Assembly: GCA_002354805.1 (NCBI GenBank)
Contig: DEMH01000009.1
Location: forward strand, 806,001-870,000
Length of the DNA stretch: 64,000 nt
Source: Gammaproteobacteria bacterium UBA2675
Lineage (GTDB): Bacteria > Pseudomonadota > Gammaproteobacteria > Pseudomonadales > Pseudohongiellaceae
Reading direction: 5' to 3'
Positions 54,335 to 61,989 of the stretch are shown here, one piece after another. Below the pieces are notes generated by a model. That model was not told the DNA's origin, made no database searches, and worked only from the letters and a program-made list of their open reading frames with translations. How positions within the stretch are numbered: position 1 is the stretch's first letter; each line of letters starts with the position of its first letter. Both the position numbers and the translations under genes were made by a program.

Positions 54335-54756
54335 CAGCTCCTCCACCGACCTTGCCTGAAAACACAGATTAATGATTGGCCTTTATCAGCCGACACATGT
54401 AGTGTAAAGCCATCATACGCGTGGCTGAGGGGTAAGTCGACTCAGGCTTGGTGACATGTATACCATGCCCGGAAACGCTTGATTGACAAGGGATGTAGCG
54501 AAATTACAGAGCGTATACTCGACACACTTTGTTGCAAAAATGCAGTGGCAATCGTTGTACTACCGGAAAAAGTTGGTTTAGCATCATCGTCAATGCTTAA
54601 CACTGTAACCGATGCAGTTTGCAGAATTACGACAGTCTAAAAGATTGATCATAAAAGCAAGAAAGAACGTAATGTGTAAGACAGTATGGCGGAAGATGTT
54701 GGCGGGAATGGTCCCGACAGACGTGCAACCGCTTAAACCTGCGGGAGGAATTCCTT
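54335..54756. other. 422 bp upstream region of the copper-monooxygenase array
   Basis: Divergent spacer between nfeD and the first copper protein. It contains TTGACA at 54483-54488 and TATACT at 54514-54519, but they are too far apart to pair. GGGAGGAAT at 54742-54750 is the ribosome-binding site of the next gene. No coding sequence is supported. Confidence 0.45.
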
Positions 54757-55716
54757 ATGAAAAAATTCAGTATGACAGCTTTGGCTGCGGCAGCAGCTGC
54801 GGTCAGCTTCCAGGCTTATGCTCAGGACGGCGTTGATCCGCTGACCCAGGTTGAGCCAGTAACTGCCGAGTGGTTCCACGACGGTTCAGAGCCGGACTAC
54901 GTTGTTGACGTACCCAGCTTCACTGTTCCTGCCACTGGCGTTATCGACTACATCGACTCTGTGATTCCGCTGGAATTCGGCGAAGACAAGTGGGTGAAAG
55001 CTGTTCAGTTCATCCCAGGCGACAAGCGCGTTCTTCACCACCTGCTGTCCTACGTTGTAGCTGACACGCCCGACGCTGGCGAAGGCATGCTGGATGAGAC
55101 CGTAAACGACCCACGTCGTGAATTCCTGGAAGGCTATGCGCCTGGTAAGGAATATGCCACCGAGTTCCCTGAGAACACTGGTATCTACGTGCCTGAAGGT
55201 TCAGCTCTGCGCATGAGCATTCACTACACTTCATTCGGCCAGGAAACTACTGACAGCACCCGTGTTGGTCTGTGGTTCGCTGACGAAAACAATGAGCCAG
55301 AGTATCAGTACCACACGTACTCAGTGGCCACTCCGATGAATCAGATCCAGATTCCTGCGGGTGCCATGGAGCACGAGTCTGCTGCGACTCACGTGTTCGA
55401 AGATGAGATCACTCTGTACGGTTTCCGTGCTCACATGCACTACCGTGGCAAGTCCATGGCAGCACGTGTGATCTATCCGGACAACTCTGAAGAAGAGATC
55501 ATCAACATCCCTAACTACAACTTTGCGTGGCAGCCAACTTACCGCATGGATGAGCCAATGGTTCTGCCTGCTGGTTCTCGCGTAGTGGTTGAAGGCCTGT
55601 TCGACAACTCTCAGTACAACACTGGTGTACCGGATCCAACCGTGGATGCCATGGGTGGTCTGCAGAGCTGGGAAGAAATGTTCATTGGTTACTTCTCTTA
55701 CACCACCAACGACTAA
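54757..55716 (+). CDS. secreted copper type II monooxygenase-like protein (PHM-like), copy 1
   Basis: A 319-residue periplasmic protein with a Sec signal (MKKFSMTALAAAAA ... AYA). It keeps all copper ligands of peptidylglycine hydroxylating monooxygenase: H94/H95 (VLHHLL) and H156 (MSIHYTS) for the first copper, H226/H228 (RAHMHYRG) and M308 (EEMFIGYF) for the second. The spacings between sites also match PHM closely. The expected chemistry is copper-dependent O2 activation and C-H hydroxylation with an external electron donor; the substrate is unknown. Codons are strongly biased, suggesting high expression. Two paralogues follow at 57100 and 58224. Confidence 0.82.
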   Translation: MKKFSMTALAAAAAAVSFQAYAQDGVDPLTQVEPVTAEWFHDGSEPDYVVDVPSFTVPATGVIDYIDSVIPLEFGEDKWVKAVQFIPGDKRVLHHLLSYVVADTPDAGEGMLDETVNDPRREFLEGYAPGKEYATEFPENTGIYVPEGSALRMSIHYTSFGQETTDSTRVGLWFADENNEPEYQYHTYSVATPMNQIQIPAGAMEHESAATHVFEDEITLYGFRAHMHYRGKSMAARVIYPDNSEEEIINIPNYNFAWQPTYRMDEPMVLPAGSRVVVEGLFDNSQYNTGVPDPTVDAMGGLQSWEEMFIGYFSYTTND

Positions 55717-56027
55717 GTTGGCAGTAGCAAGTAACTGATAGAGCAGCACAACAACACCAGGGGCTGCTTCCCTGAGAAGCGGCCCCTTTTGTTTGTCAGT
55801 CTTATCTGGTTTTGCGCGGGCGACGTGAATCTGAATAGCGCCTCAAGTTTGCGCCAGATTAAGATTCGGACAGGCAAACTGTAGTATCCTTGCCTATCTG
55901 CAATCCTGTAGTATTGTGACCAATAAGTTATCAAAACAATAATATGTTGCAGGGCGTTTCGTTAGTGACGTATTTGACGCAAGTGTTCCGCAGAAATATC
56001 CAGAGAGAGAATGAGGGTTAGTTCACC
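55717..56027. other. 311 bp gap between copper copy 1 and the redoxin gene
   Basis: After the terminator the region is AT-rich and has two CTGTAGTAT stretches near 55879 and 55907, possibly -10 elements for the redoxin gene. No gene is seen. Confidence 0.4.
55760..55790 (+). terminator. terminator after copper protein copy 1
   Basis: GGGGCTGCTTC pairs with GAAGCGGCCCC (one G-T mismatch) and is followed by TTTT. It is nearly the same as the terminator after copy 3. Confidence 0.85.
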
Positions 56028-56891
56028 ATGAAAACATCAAAGTTGCTGGCGCTGTTCACAGTAGCGGCTGCCATCAGTTTCAACGCTCAAGCAGCGGATC
56101 GGGTTGGCGATTTCAACCTGATCGACAATACGGGCAAGGCCCACCAGCTGAGCAAGTATGCGTTCAATAAAGCAGTCGTGATCGTTTCCCAGCAGGCAGG
56201 CTGTACCGCCAACCAGGAAAACATCGCGCGCTACAAGCAGCTGCGTACCAATTTCGACCACCGTGGCGTGAGCTTCCTGATGATCAATTCATCAGTGGAA
56301 GACGAGCGTGATGACATCCGTGCCGAGGAAGCAGTCTGGAATTATGACTTCCCTATTATGGATGACGACGGCCAGCTCGTCGCTGATGCCCTGGGCATCG
56401 ATAAAGCCGGTCAGGTGGTTGTAGTGGATCCGGTTCGTATGAATGTTCTGTACCGTGGCCCGATGCCCGCTCAGTGGGCGCGTCACGAGCTGGGCACTGT
56501 GCTGGAAGCCGTTCTGGCCGACGGCGCTGACAGCCGTCAGATGGAAACCGTAAATGTGGACTTTGAGGCAGCCGAAGGCTGTGCACTTGAATTCCCGATG
56601 CGTGATCGTTACCAGGCAGAAGCGCCTGATTACGAAACTGAAGTAGCGCCGATCCTGATCGAGCGTTGCGTTGGCTGTCACGTTGAAGGCGGTATCGGTC
56701 CATTTGCCATGAACAGCCACATGATGATTCAGGGCTGGAGCCCGATGATCAAAGAGGTTCTCATGACCAAGCGTATGCCTCCGATGCAGGTCGACCCCAC
56801 GGTCCGTACCTGGATCAACGCAGGCAACATGCCGGTTGAAGAACGTCAGATCCTCGTACACTGGATCAATGCTGGCTCACCGCGTAACTGA
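56028..56891 (+). CDS. secreted redoxin - cytochrome c fusion protein
   Basis: A 287-residue periplasmic protein with a Sec signal (about 1-22). Residues ~23-170 are a thioredoxin-fold redoxin with a single active cysteine C59 (QQAGCTANQ, where relatives have GCP). Residues ~195-285 are a cytochrome-c-like domain with one CxxCH heme site (RCVGCH, C214-H218) and GGIGPFAMNSH and RMPPMQVDP motifs, the latter with a possible axial Met. In proteins I recall from other bacteria this unit is fused to a copper monooxygenase domain; here the protein stops exactly at that junction (WINAGSPRN). It may deliver electrons to the copper proteins on either side. Confidence 0.8.
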   Translation: MKTSKLLALFTVAAAISFNAQAADRVGDFNLIDNTGKAHQLSKYAFNKAVVIVSQQAGCTANQENIARYKQLRTNFDHRGVSFLMINSSVEDERDDIRAEEAVWNYDFPIMDDDGQLVADALGIDKAGQVVVVDPVRMNVLYRGPMPAQWARHELGTVLEAVLADGADSRQMETVNVDFEAAEGCALEFPMRDRYQAEAPDYETEVAPILIERCVGCHVEGGIGPFAMNSHMMIQGWSPMIKEVLMTKRMPPMQVDPTVRTWINAGNMPVEERQILVHWINAGSPRN

Positions 56892-56913
56892 TAACGCGCT
56901 GACAAGCATGAGG

Positions 56914-56938
56914 AAAAGCCGCCTTCGGGCGGCTTTTT
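56914..56938 (+). terminator. terminator after the redoxin-cytochrome gene
   Basis: AAAAGCCGCC-TTCG-GGCGGCTTTTTT is a compact stem with a stable TTCG loop and T run. Confidence 0.93.
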
Positions 56939-56943
56939 TGTTT

Positions 56944-56995
56944 GTTAAAGGGGACGGAGGGATTTAGCTTGCTAAATCCCTCCGTCCCCTTTAAC
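56944..56995. repeat. perfect 25-bp inverted repeat, REP/RAYT-type palindrome
   Basis: Two exact 25-base arms (GTTAAAGGGGACGGAGGGAT... and its complement) surround two bases. The GGGGACGGAGG core is familiar from REP elements mobilised by RAYT transposases. No transposase gene is in the window. The sequence ACCCTTTAAC repeats next to it. Confidence 0.8.
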
Positions 56996-57099
56996 ACCCT
57001 TTAACACTATTGCTTTACTGGAATCTGTGGTTTAGAGTCGGCCTTAATGCAAGGTAGTTTGTGTGCAGAACACAAAATTCCCGCACGAGGACAAGGAAA

Positions 57100-58056
57100 A
57101 TGAGAATAAAAAGCCTGACCGCTGCATTTGCGCTGGCTGCTGCCTGGGGAGTTCAGGCGCACGCAGGTGTAGACCCCCTGACACAGATTCAGCCACCGTC
57201 AAACGAATGGACCTACGACGGTTCCAATCCTGACCAGATTATCGAAGTGCCCAGCTTTACTGTGCCTGCCACCGGTGTTATCGACTACATCAACTCAGTG
57301 ATTCCTCTCGAATTCGAAGAGGAAAAGTGGGTCAAGGCCGTGCAGTTCATTCCCGGCGACAAGCGCGTCCTGCACCATCTGCTGTCTTATGTTGTGGCCC
57401 ATGATGGCAACAACGAAGGCATGATTGATGAAGCATCCAACGACCCGCGCCGCGAATTCCTTGAAGGCTATGCGCCTGGTAAGGAATATGCCACTGAATT
57501 TCCTGAGAATACTGGTATCAAAGTGCCTGTGGGCTCTGCTCTGCGTATGAGCATCCACTACACTTCTTTCGGCCAGGAAACCGTAGACAATACCCGTGTT
57601 GGCCTGTGGTTCGCTGACGAGAACGACCAGCCGGAACTGGAGTACCACACCTACTCGGTGTCCGCCAATGGCGCCGAACGGCTGCACATCCCGCCGGGAG
57701 CGATGGAGCACGAAATGGCCGCCAGTCATGTGTTTGAGGACGCCATTGTCCTGCACGGATTCCGTGCTCACATGCACTATCGCGGCAAATCCATGTCAGC
57801 CCGCGTTATCTATCCTGACAATACCCAGGAGCAGATCATCAACGTGGCCAACTACAACTTTGCCTGGCAGCCCACCTACCGCATGGACGAGCCGATGGTT
57901 CTGCCGGCAGGCTCCCGCGTTGTTGTGGAAGGTCTGTTTGACAACTCTGAGTACAACCCCGGCAACCCCGACCCAACAGTACCGGCCGTCGGTGGTCCCC
58001 AGAGCTGGGAAGAAATGTTTATTGGTTACTTCTCGTACACAGACGTGCCCAATTAA
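57100..58056 (+). CDS. secreted copper type II monooxygenase-like protein (PHM-like), copy 2
   Basis: A 318-residue paralogue of the protein at 54757, with its own Sec signal (MRIKSLTAAFALAAAWGVQAHA). ATG 57100 follows GAGGA; the open frame upstream is not supported. VLHHLLS, MSIHYTS, RAHMHYRG and EEMFIGYF carry the same copper ligands. It begins VDPLTQIQPP like copy 3, so copies 2 and 3 are the closer pair. Differences lie mostly in the surface region around residues 100-115 and 180-200, which may change substrate. Confidence 0.82.
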   Translation: MRIKSLTAAFALAAAWGVQAHAGVDPLTQIQPPSNEWTYDGSNPDQIIEVPSFTVPATGVIDYINSVIPLEFEEEKWVKAVQFIPGDKRVLHHLLSYVVAHDGNNEGMIDEASNDPRREFLEGYAPGKEYATEFPENTGIKVPVGSALRMSIHYTSFGQETVDNTRVGLWFADENDQPELEYHTYSVSANGAERLHIPPGAMEHEMAASHVFEDAIVLHGFRAHMHYRGKSMSARVIYPDNTQEQIINVANYNFAWQPTYRMDEPMVLPAGSRVVVEGLFDNSEYNPGNPDPTVPAVGGPQSWEEMFIGYFSYTDVPN

Positions 58057-58076
58057 ATCAATTGCTTAGCAAAGGA

Positions 58077-58113
58077 ATGGGGCGTGCTGTCAACCAGCGC
58101 GCCCCATTTTTTT
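58077..58113 (+). terminator. terminator after copper protein copy 2
   Basis: TGGGGCGTGCTG pairs with CAGCGCGCCCCA (one G-T type mismatch) before a run of seven T. Its sequence is unlike that after copies 1 and 3. Confidence 0.88.
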
Positions 58114-58223
58114 GTGGTAACACTTTGTTGCAAAGCATTGATTTCAAAGCTTGAGCCGCACTGTTTTGTGGCATACGATCAAGGTCGAGTGATATTCCAT
58201 TTCCAACGACAGGAGCAGTGACA

Positions 58224-59186
58224 ATGAAAAAAACGAGTTTGACTGCTGCAATGCTGCTGGCCTCGAGCTGGGCAGTCGTAGCTGATGCGGGAGTTGACCC
58301 ATTAACCCAGATACAGCCACCACAAAGTGAGTGGCAGTATAACGGGGCCGAGCCGGACGTTGTTATCGATGTCCCCAGCTTCACCGTGCCTGCCACAGGT
58401 GTTATCGACTATATCGACTCGGTAATTCCTCTGGAGTTTGGCGAGGAGAAGTGGGTAAAAGCGGTTCAGTTTATCCCGGGCGACAAACGAGTTCTGCACC
58501 ACCTGTTGTCCTATGTCGTCGCTGATGAACCCCAGGAAGAAGGCATGATCGACGAGGCGGTCAATGATCCGCGTCGCGAATTCCTGGAAGGTTATGCGCC
58601 TGGTAAGGAATACGCCACCGAGTTTCCGGCAGGTACTGGTATTCGGGTGCCTGAAGATTCCGCGCTGCGCATGAGCATCCACTACACCTCATTCGGCCAG
58701 GAAACTGTCGACAACACCCGTGTCGGTCTGTGGTTCTACGAGGATGACGAGGAGCCAAACCTGGAATTCCACACCTACTCAGTGTCTCCCGGTAACCGTA
58801 CTGAAAACATTGTGATTCCGCCGGGTGCCATGGAGCACGAAATGGCAGCAACTCACGTGTTTGAAGAGGACATCCTGCTGTACGGCTTCCGTGCGCACAT
58901 GCACTACCGTGGCAAGTCCATGGCAGCCCGCGTGATCTATCCTGACAACACGCAGGAAGACATCATCAATGTTGCCAACTACAACTTTGCCTGGCAGCCC
59001 ACTTACCGCATGGACGAGCCCATGGTCATTCCGGCTGGCTCGCGCGTAGTGGTAGAGGGTCTGTTTGACAACTCCGAGTACAACCCGGGTGTGCCTGATC
59101 CCACCGTAACTGCATACGGTGGCCTGCAGAGCTGGGAGGAGATGTTTATTGGTTACTTCTCCTACACGGATCTACCATCCGAGTAA
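58224..59186 (+). CDS. secreted copper type II monooxygenase-like protein (PHM-like), copy 3
   Basis: A 320-residue paralogue with a Sec signal (MKKTSLTAAMLLASSWAVVADA). ATG 58224 lies after AGGAG at 58211-58215. The copper ligands VLHHLLS, MSIHYTS, RAHMHYRG and EEMFIGYF are kept. The strongly conserved FIPGDKRVLHHLLSYVVA and DDPRREFLEGYAPGKEYAT-type segments are shared by all copies, showing recent duplication or strong selection. Each copy has its own leader and terminator, so expression can differ between copies. Confidence 0.82.
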   Translation: MKKTSLTAAMLLASSWAVVADAGVDPLTQIQPPQSEWQYNGAEPDVVIDVPSFTVPATGVIDYIDSVIPLEFGEEKWVKAVQFIPGDKRVLHHLLSYVVADEPQEEGMIDEAVNDPRREFLEGYAPGKEYATEFPAGTGIRVPEDSALRMSIHYTSFGQETVDNTRVGLWFYEDDEEPNLEFHTYSVSPGNRTENIVIPPGAMEHEMAATHVFEEDILLYGFRAHMHYRGKSMAARVIYPDNTQEDIINVANYNFAWQPTYRMDEPMVIPAGSRVVVEGLFDNSEYNPGVPDPTVTAYGGLQSWEEMFIGYFSYTDLPSE

Positions 59187-59247
59187 ATTGTTGAAATCAG
59201 CCTGACCAGCCGCTATGGTAGGCTGATTAAACAAGCAGTACGTATAC

Positions 59248-59284
59248 AAAGGGGCTGCTTCCTGACAGGAGCGGCCCTTTTTGT
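59248..59284 (+). terminator. terminator after copper protein copy 3
   Basis: AAAGGGGCTGCTTCC pairs with GGAGCGGCCCTTT across TGACA and runs into T. It shares GGGGCTGCTTCC with the terminator after copy 1. Confidence 0.88.
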
Positions 59285-59309
59285 TTTCAATTCACAGGAA
59301 AAAGAAAAT

Positions 59310-60419
59310 ATGTCGTCGAATGCTTCCCTGGATGTTTTGCTGAAACCCTTCGAAAGCCCCAAGCTACAGTTGAAAAACCGCGTTGTTATGGCGCCCATGA
59401 CACGTCAGTTTTCGCCAGACGGTGTGCCACATCAGTTGGTGGTTGACTATTATCGGCGCCGCGCCGAAGGCGATGTGGGTCTGATTATCACTGAAGGTAC
59501 TACGGTCGGACACAAGGCTGCTTCCTTCGACAGCAAAATCCCCAATTTCCACACCGATGAAGCGCTGGCCGGCTGGAAGCAGGTAGTGGATGCCGTCCAC
59601 AAGGCGGGCGGCAAGATCGCGCCCCAACTATGGCACGTTGGCTGTGCGCGCAAGCCCGGCACCGGCCCGCATCCTGATTTCCCCAGCGCTACACCTTCCG
59701 GTTATGCGTTGCCCGGCAAAAAAGTGGGCGAACCGCTGACAACAGCCGAAATCGACAATATCGTCAAAGCCTTCGGCGAAGCCGGTGGTAACGCCAAAAA
59801 GCTTGGGTTTGATGCGCTGGAAATTCATGGCGCTCACGGCTATATGATTGATGATTTTCTGTGGGAAGGGCTGAATCAGCGCAGTGACCAGTATGGCGGT
59901 TCACGCGCCAAACGCAGCCAGTTCGCGGTAGAGATCGTCCAGGCAATCCGGGCTGAAGTGGGTGAGGACTTCCCCATCATCTTTCGCTTTTCTCAATGGA
60001 AACAGCAGGATTACAGCGCGCGACTGGCCGAAACGCCAGAGCAGCTGGCAGAGGTGCTGCAACCAATCTCCGACGCAGGCGTGGATATCTTCCATTGCAG
60101 TCAGCGTCGTTTCTGGGAGCCGGAATTCGAAGGTTCCGGCATGAATCTGGCCGGCTGGACACGTCGCCTGCTCAACAAACCTACTATCACTGTCGGCAGT
60201 GTCAGCCTCAATGAAGAATTCATTACAACCTTCCAGGGCGGCAAGGCCGATGCAGCTGACATTCAGGAACTGTTGCAGCGTCTGGATGCCGACGAGTTTG
60301 ATCTTGTGGCCGTTGGCCGTGCCCTGATTGCCAATCCAAACTGGGTGCAGCTGATTACTCAGGGTGACGCAGGCAGTCTGAAAACCTACGAAAAATCCTT
60401 GCTGGCGGAGCTGGTATAA
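59310..60419 (+). CDS. NADH:flavin oxidoreductase (Old Yellow Enzyme family)
   Basis: A 369-residue FMN enzyme that reduces activated alkenes. The TIM-barrel starts LKNRVVMAPMTRQFSPDGVP; PQLWHVG, the catalytic GAHGYMIDDFLW, IIFRFSQWKQQDY, and FMN-phosphate part AVGRALIANPNW are visible. GGAAAAAG precedes ATG 59310. It may be co-regulated with the BCCT gene 22 bp downstream. It could act in degrading a substrate imported by that transporter. Confidence 0.92.
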   Translation: MSSNASLDVLLKPFESPKLQLKNRVVMAPMTRQFSPDGVPHQLVVDYYRRRAEGDVGLIITEGTTVGHKAASFDSKIPNFHTDEALAGWKQVVDAVHKAGGKIAPQLWHVGCARKPGTGPHPDFPSATPSGYALPGKKVGEPLTTAEIDNIVKAFGEAGGNAKKLGFDALEIHGAHGYMIDDFLWEGLNQRSDQYGGSRAKRSQFAVEIVQAIRAEVGEDFPIIFRFSQWKQQDYSARLAETPEQLAEVLQPISDAGVDIFHCSQRRFWEPEFEGSGMNLAGWTRRLLNKPTITVGSVSLNEEFITTFQGGKADAADIQELLQRLDADEFDLVAVGRALIANPNWVQLITQGDAGSLKTYEKSLLAELV

Positions 60420-60441
60420 CAATAAACAAGAGGAGGGCGGA

Positions 60442-61989
60442 ATGTTTGAGCGTCTGGGCAACAAGCTGGGACTGAATGCGATACCGCAAATATTCGTCAC
60501 GGCTGCCGCGATCGCGATTTTGTTTGTGGCGTTCGCCATTCCGTTCCATGAGCCATTTGCATATGCCTTTGGCCTGGTGGGTGACTTCACCTTTAAGTAC
60601 TTCGGCTGGTTTTACGTAGCAAGCGTGACAGGGCTGCTGATTTTCCTGGTCTGGATTGCCTTCAGTCAGTACGGCAGTATCCGCCTGGGTGCGGATGAAG
60701 AGACCCCGCAGTACAGCACCGAGACCTGGTTTGCGATGCTGTTTGCCGCGGGTATCGGTACCATCCTGATGTTCTGGGGAGTGGCGGAGCCACTGTCGCA
60801 CTTCGCCAACCCGCCCGTGGCAGGCATTGAGCCACAAACAGTGGATGCTGCCAAACATGCCATGAATGTGGCGCTCTACCATTTTGGCCTGCACACCTGG
60901 ACAATCTTCACGCTTCCGGCGTTGGCGATTGCTTACTTCAGTTATCGCAAGAATCTGCCAATGCGCATCAGCAGTGTGTTTTATCCGGTGCTGGGTGATC
61001 GTATTTTCGGGCCTATCGGCTGGACCATCGACATCATCGCGCTACTGGGCACGCTGTTTGGAGTGGCGGTTTCTGTCGGCCTGGGTACGCTGCAATTGAA
61101 TAGCGGTCTCAATGTGGTGTTTGGCGTGCCAATAGGTGTGATGTCGCAAATCGTCATCGTGGCCGTTATCACCATCATAGCCACTGTCTCTGTTGCGCTG
61201 GGGCTGGATCGCGGCATAAAGCGGCTTTCTGAAATCAATATTGTACTGGCGCTGATCGTGATGCTGTTTGTCTGGCTGGCTGGGCCGACGCTGTTTATCA
61301 CCTCTGGCATTGTGCAGAATTTTGGCAATTACATGCAGAACCTGCCGTGGATGGCCTTCTGGACGGAGGCGTACCAGGGCACCAGCTGGCAGCAAAGCTG
61401 GACGGTGTTCTACTGGGCATGGACAATTTCCTGGGCGCCGTATGTCGGTATTTTTATTGCGCGAATTTCACGCGGGCGCACCATCAGGCAGTTTGTACTT
61501 GGCGCGCTGCTGGCGCCCATGGCATTCACGCTGGTGTGGTTCTCGGTGTTTGGGCTGGCGGCCATCGACCAGGAGCTCAATCAGAGCATCGATCTGGTAA
61601 CCCAGGTGGAGAGTAACGTTGCCATTGCGCTGTTCGATTTCCTGGCAACTTTCCCGTTGCCGACGCTGATGTCGGGCATCAGCCTGATAGTGATCGTGGT
61701 TTTCCTGACAACCTCGGCCGACTCGGCCGCGTTGGTAGTGGATCAGCTGTCACGCAATGACATACAGCCCAGCCTGGTACGACAGCGCATTTTCTGGACC
61801 TTCCTGCTGGGAGCAATTGCTGGCACATTGATGCTGGGTGGTGGTCTGGATGCGCTGCAGAACGTGATCACCACGCTGGGTTTCCCATTCTGCGTCCTGC
61901 TGGTGTTTATGGCCTACTCGCTGCGGCGATCACTGCACCAGGATTTGACGGAGCGGTTGGAGCAAGCGCAGCGATCAGGCCCGCAATAG
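60442..61989 (+). CDS. BCCT family transporter
   Basis: A 515-residue inner-membrane protein with 12 predicted helices, importing betaine, choline, carnitine or a similar ammonium compound. The family signature is visible: ETWFAMLFAAGIGTILMFWGVAEPLSHF near 93-120 and the tryptophan-rich WTVFYWAWTISWAPYVGIFIARISRGRT near 318-345 (start motifs are diagnostic). AGGAGGG precedes ATG 60442. The tail is short, so osmotic sensing as in BetP is not suggested. The last 15 bp overlap rlmKL on the other strand. Confidence 0.95.
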   Translation: MFERLGNKLGLNAIPQIFVTAAAIAILFVAFAIPFHEPFAYAFGLVGDFTFKYFGWFYVASVTGLLIFLVWIAFSQYGSIRLGADEETPQYSTETWFAMLFAAGIGTILMFWGVAEPLSHFANPPVAGIEPQTVDAAKHAMNVALYHFGLHTWTIFTLPALAIAYFSYRKNLPMRISSVFYPVLGDRIFGPIGWTIDIIALLGTLFGVAVSVGLGTLQLNSGLNVVFGVPIGVMSQIVIVAVITIIATVSVALGLDRGIKRLSEINIVLALIVMLFVWLAGPTLFITSGIVQNFGNYMQNLPWMAFWTEAYQGTSWQQSWTVFYWAWTISWAPYVGIFIARISRGRTIRQFVLGALLAPMAFTLVWFSVFGLAAIDQELNQSIDLVTQVESNVAIALFDFLATFPLPTLMSGISLIVIVVFLTTSADSAALVVDQLSRNDIQPSLVRQRIFWTFLLGAIAGTLMLGGGLDALQNVITTLGFPFCVLLVFMAYSLRRSLHQDLTERLEQAQRSGPQ

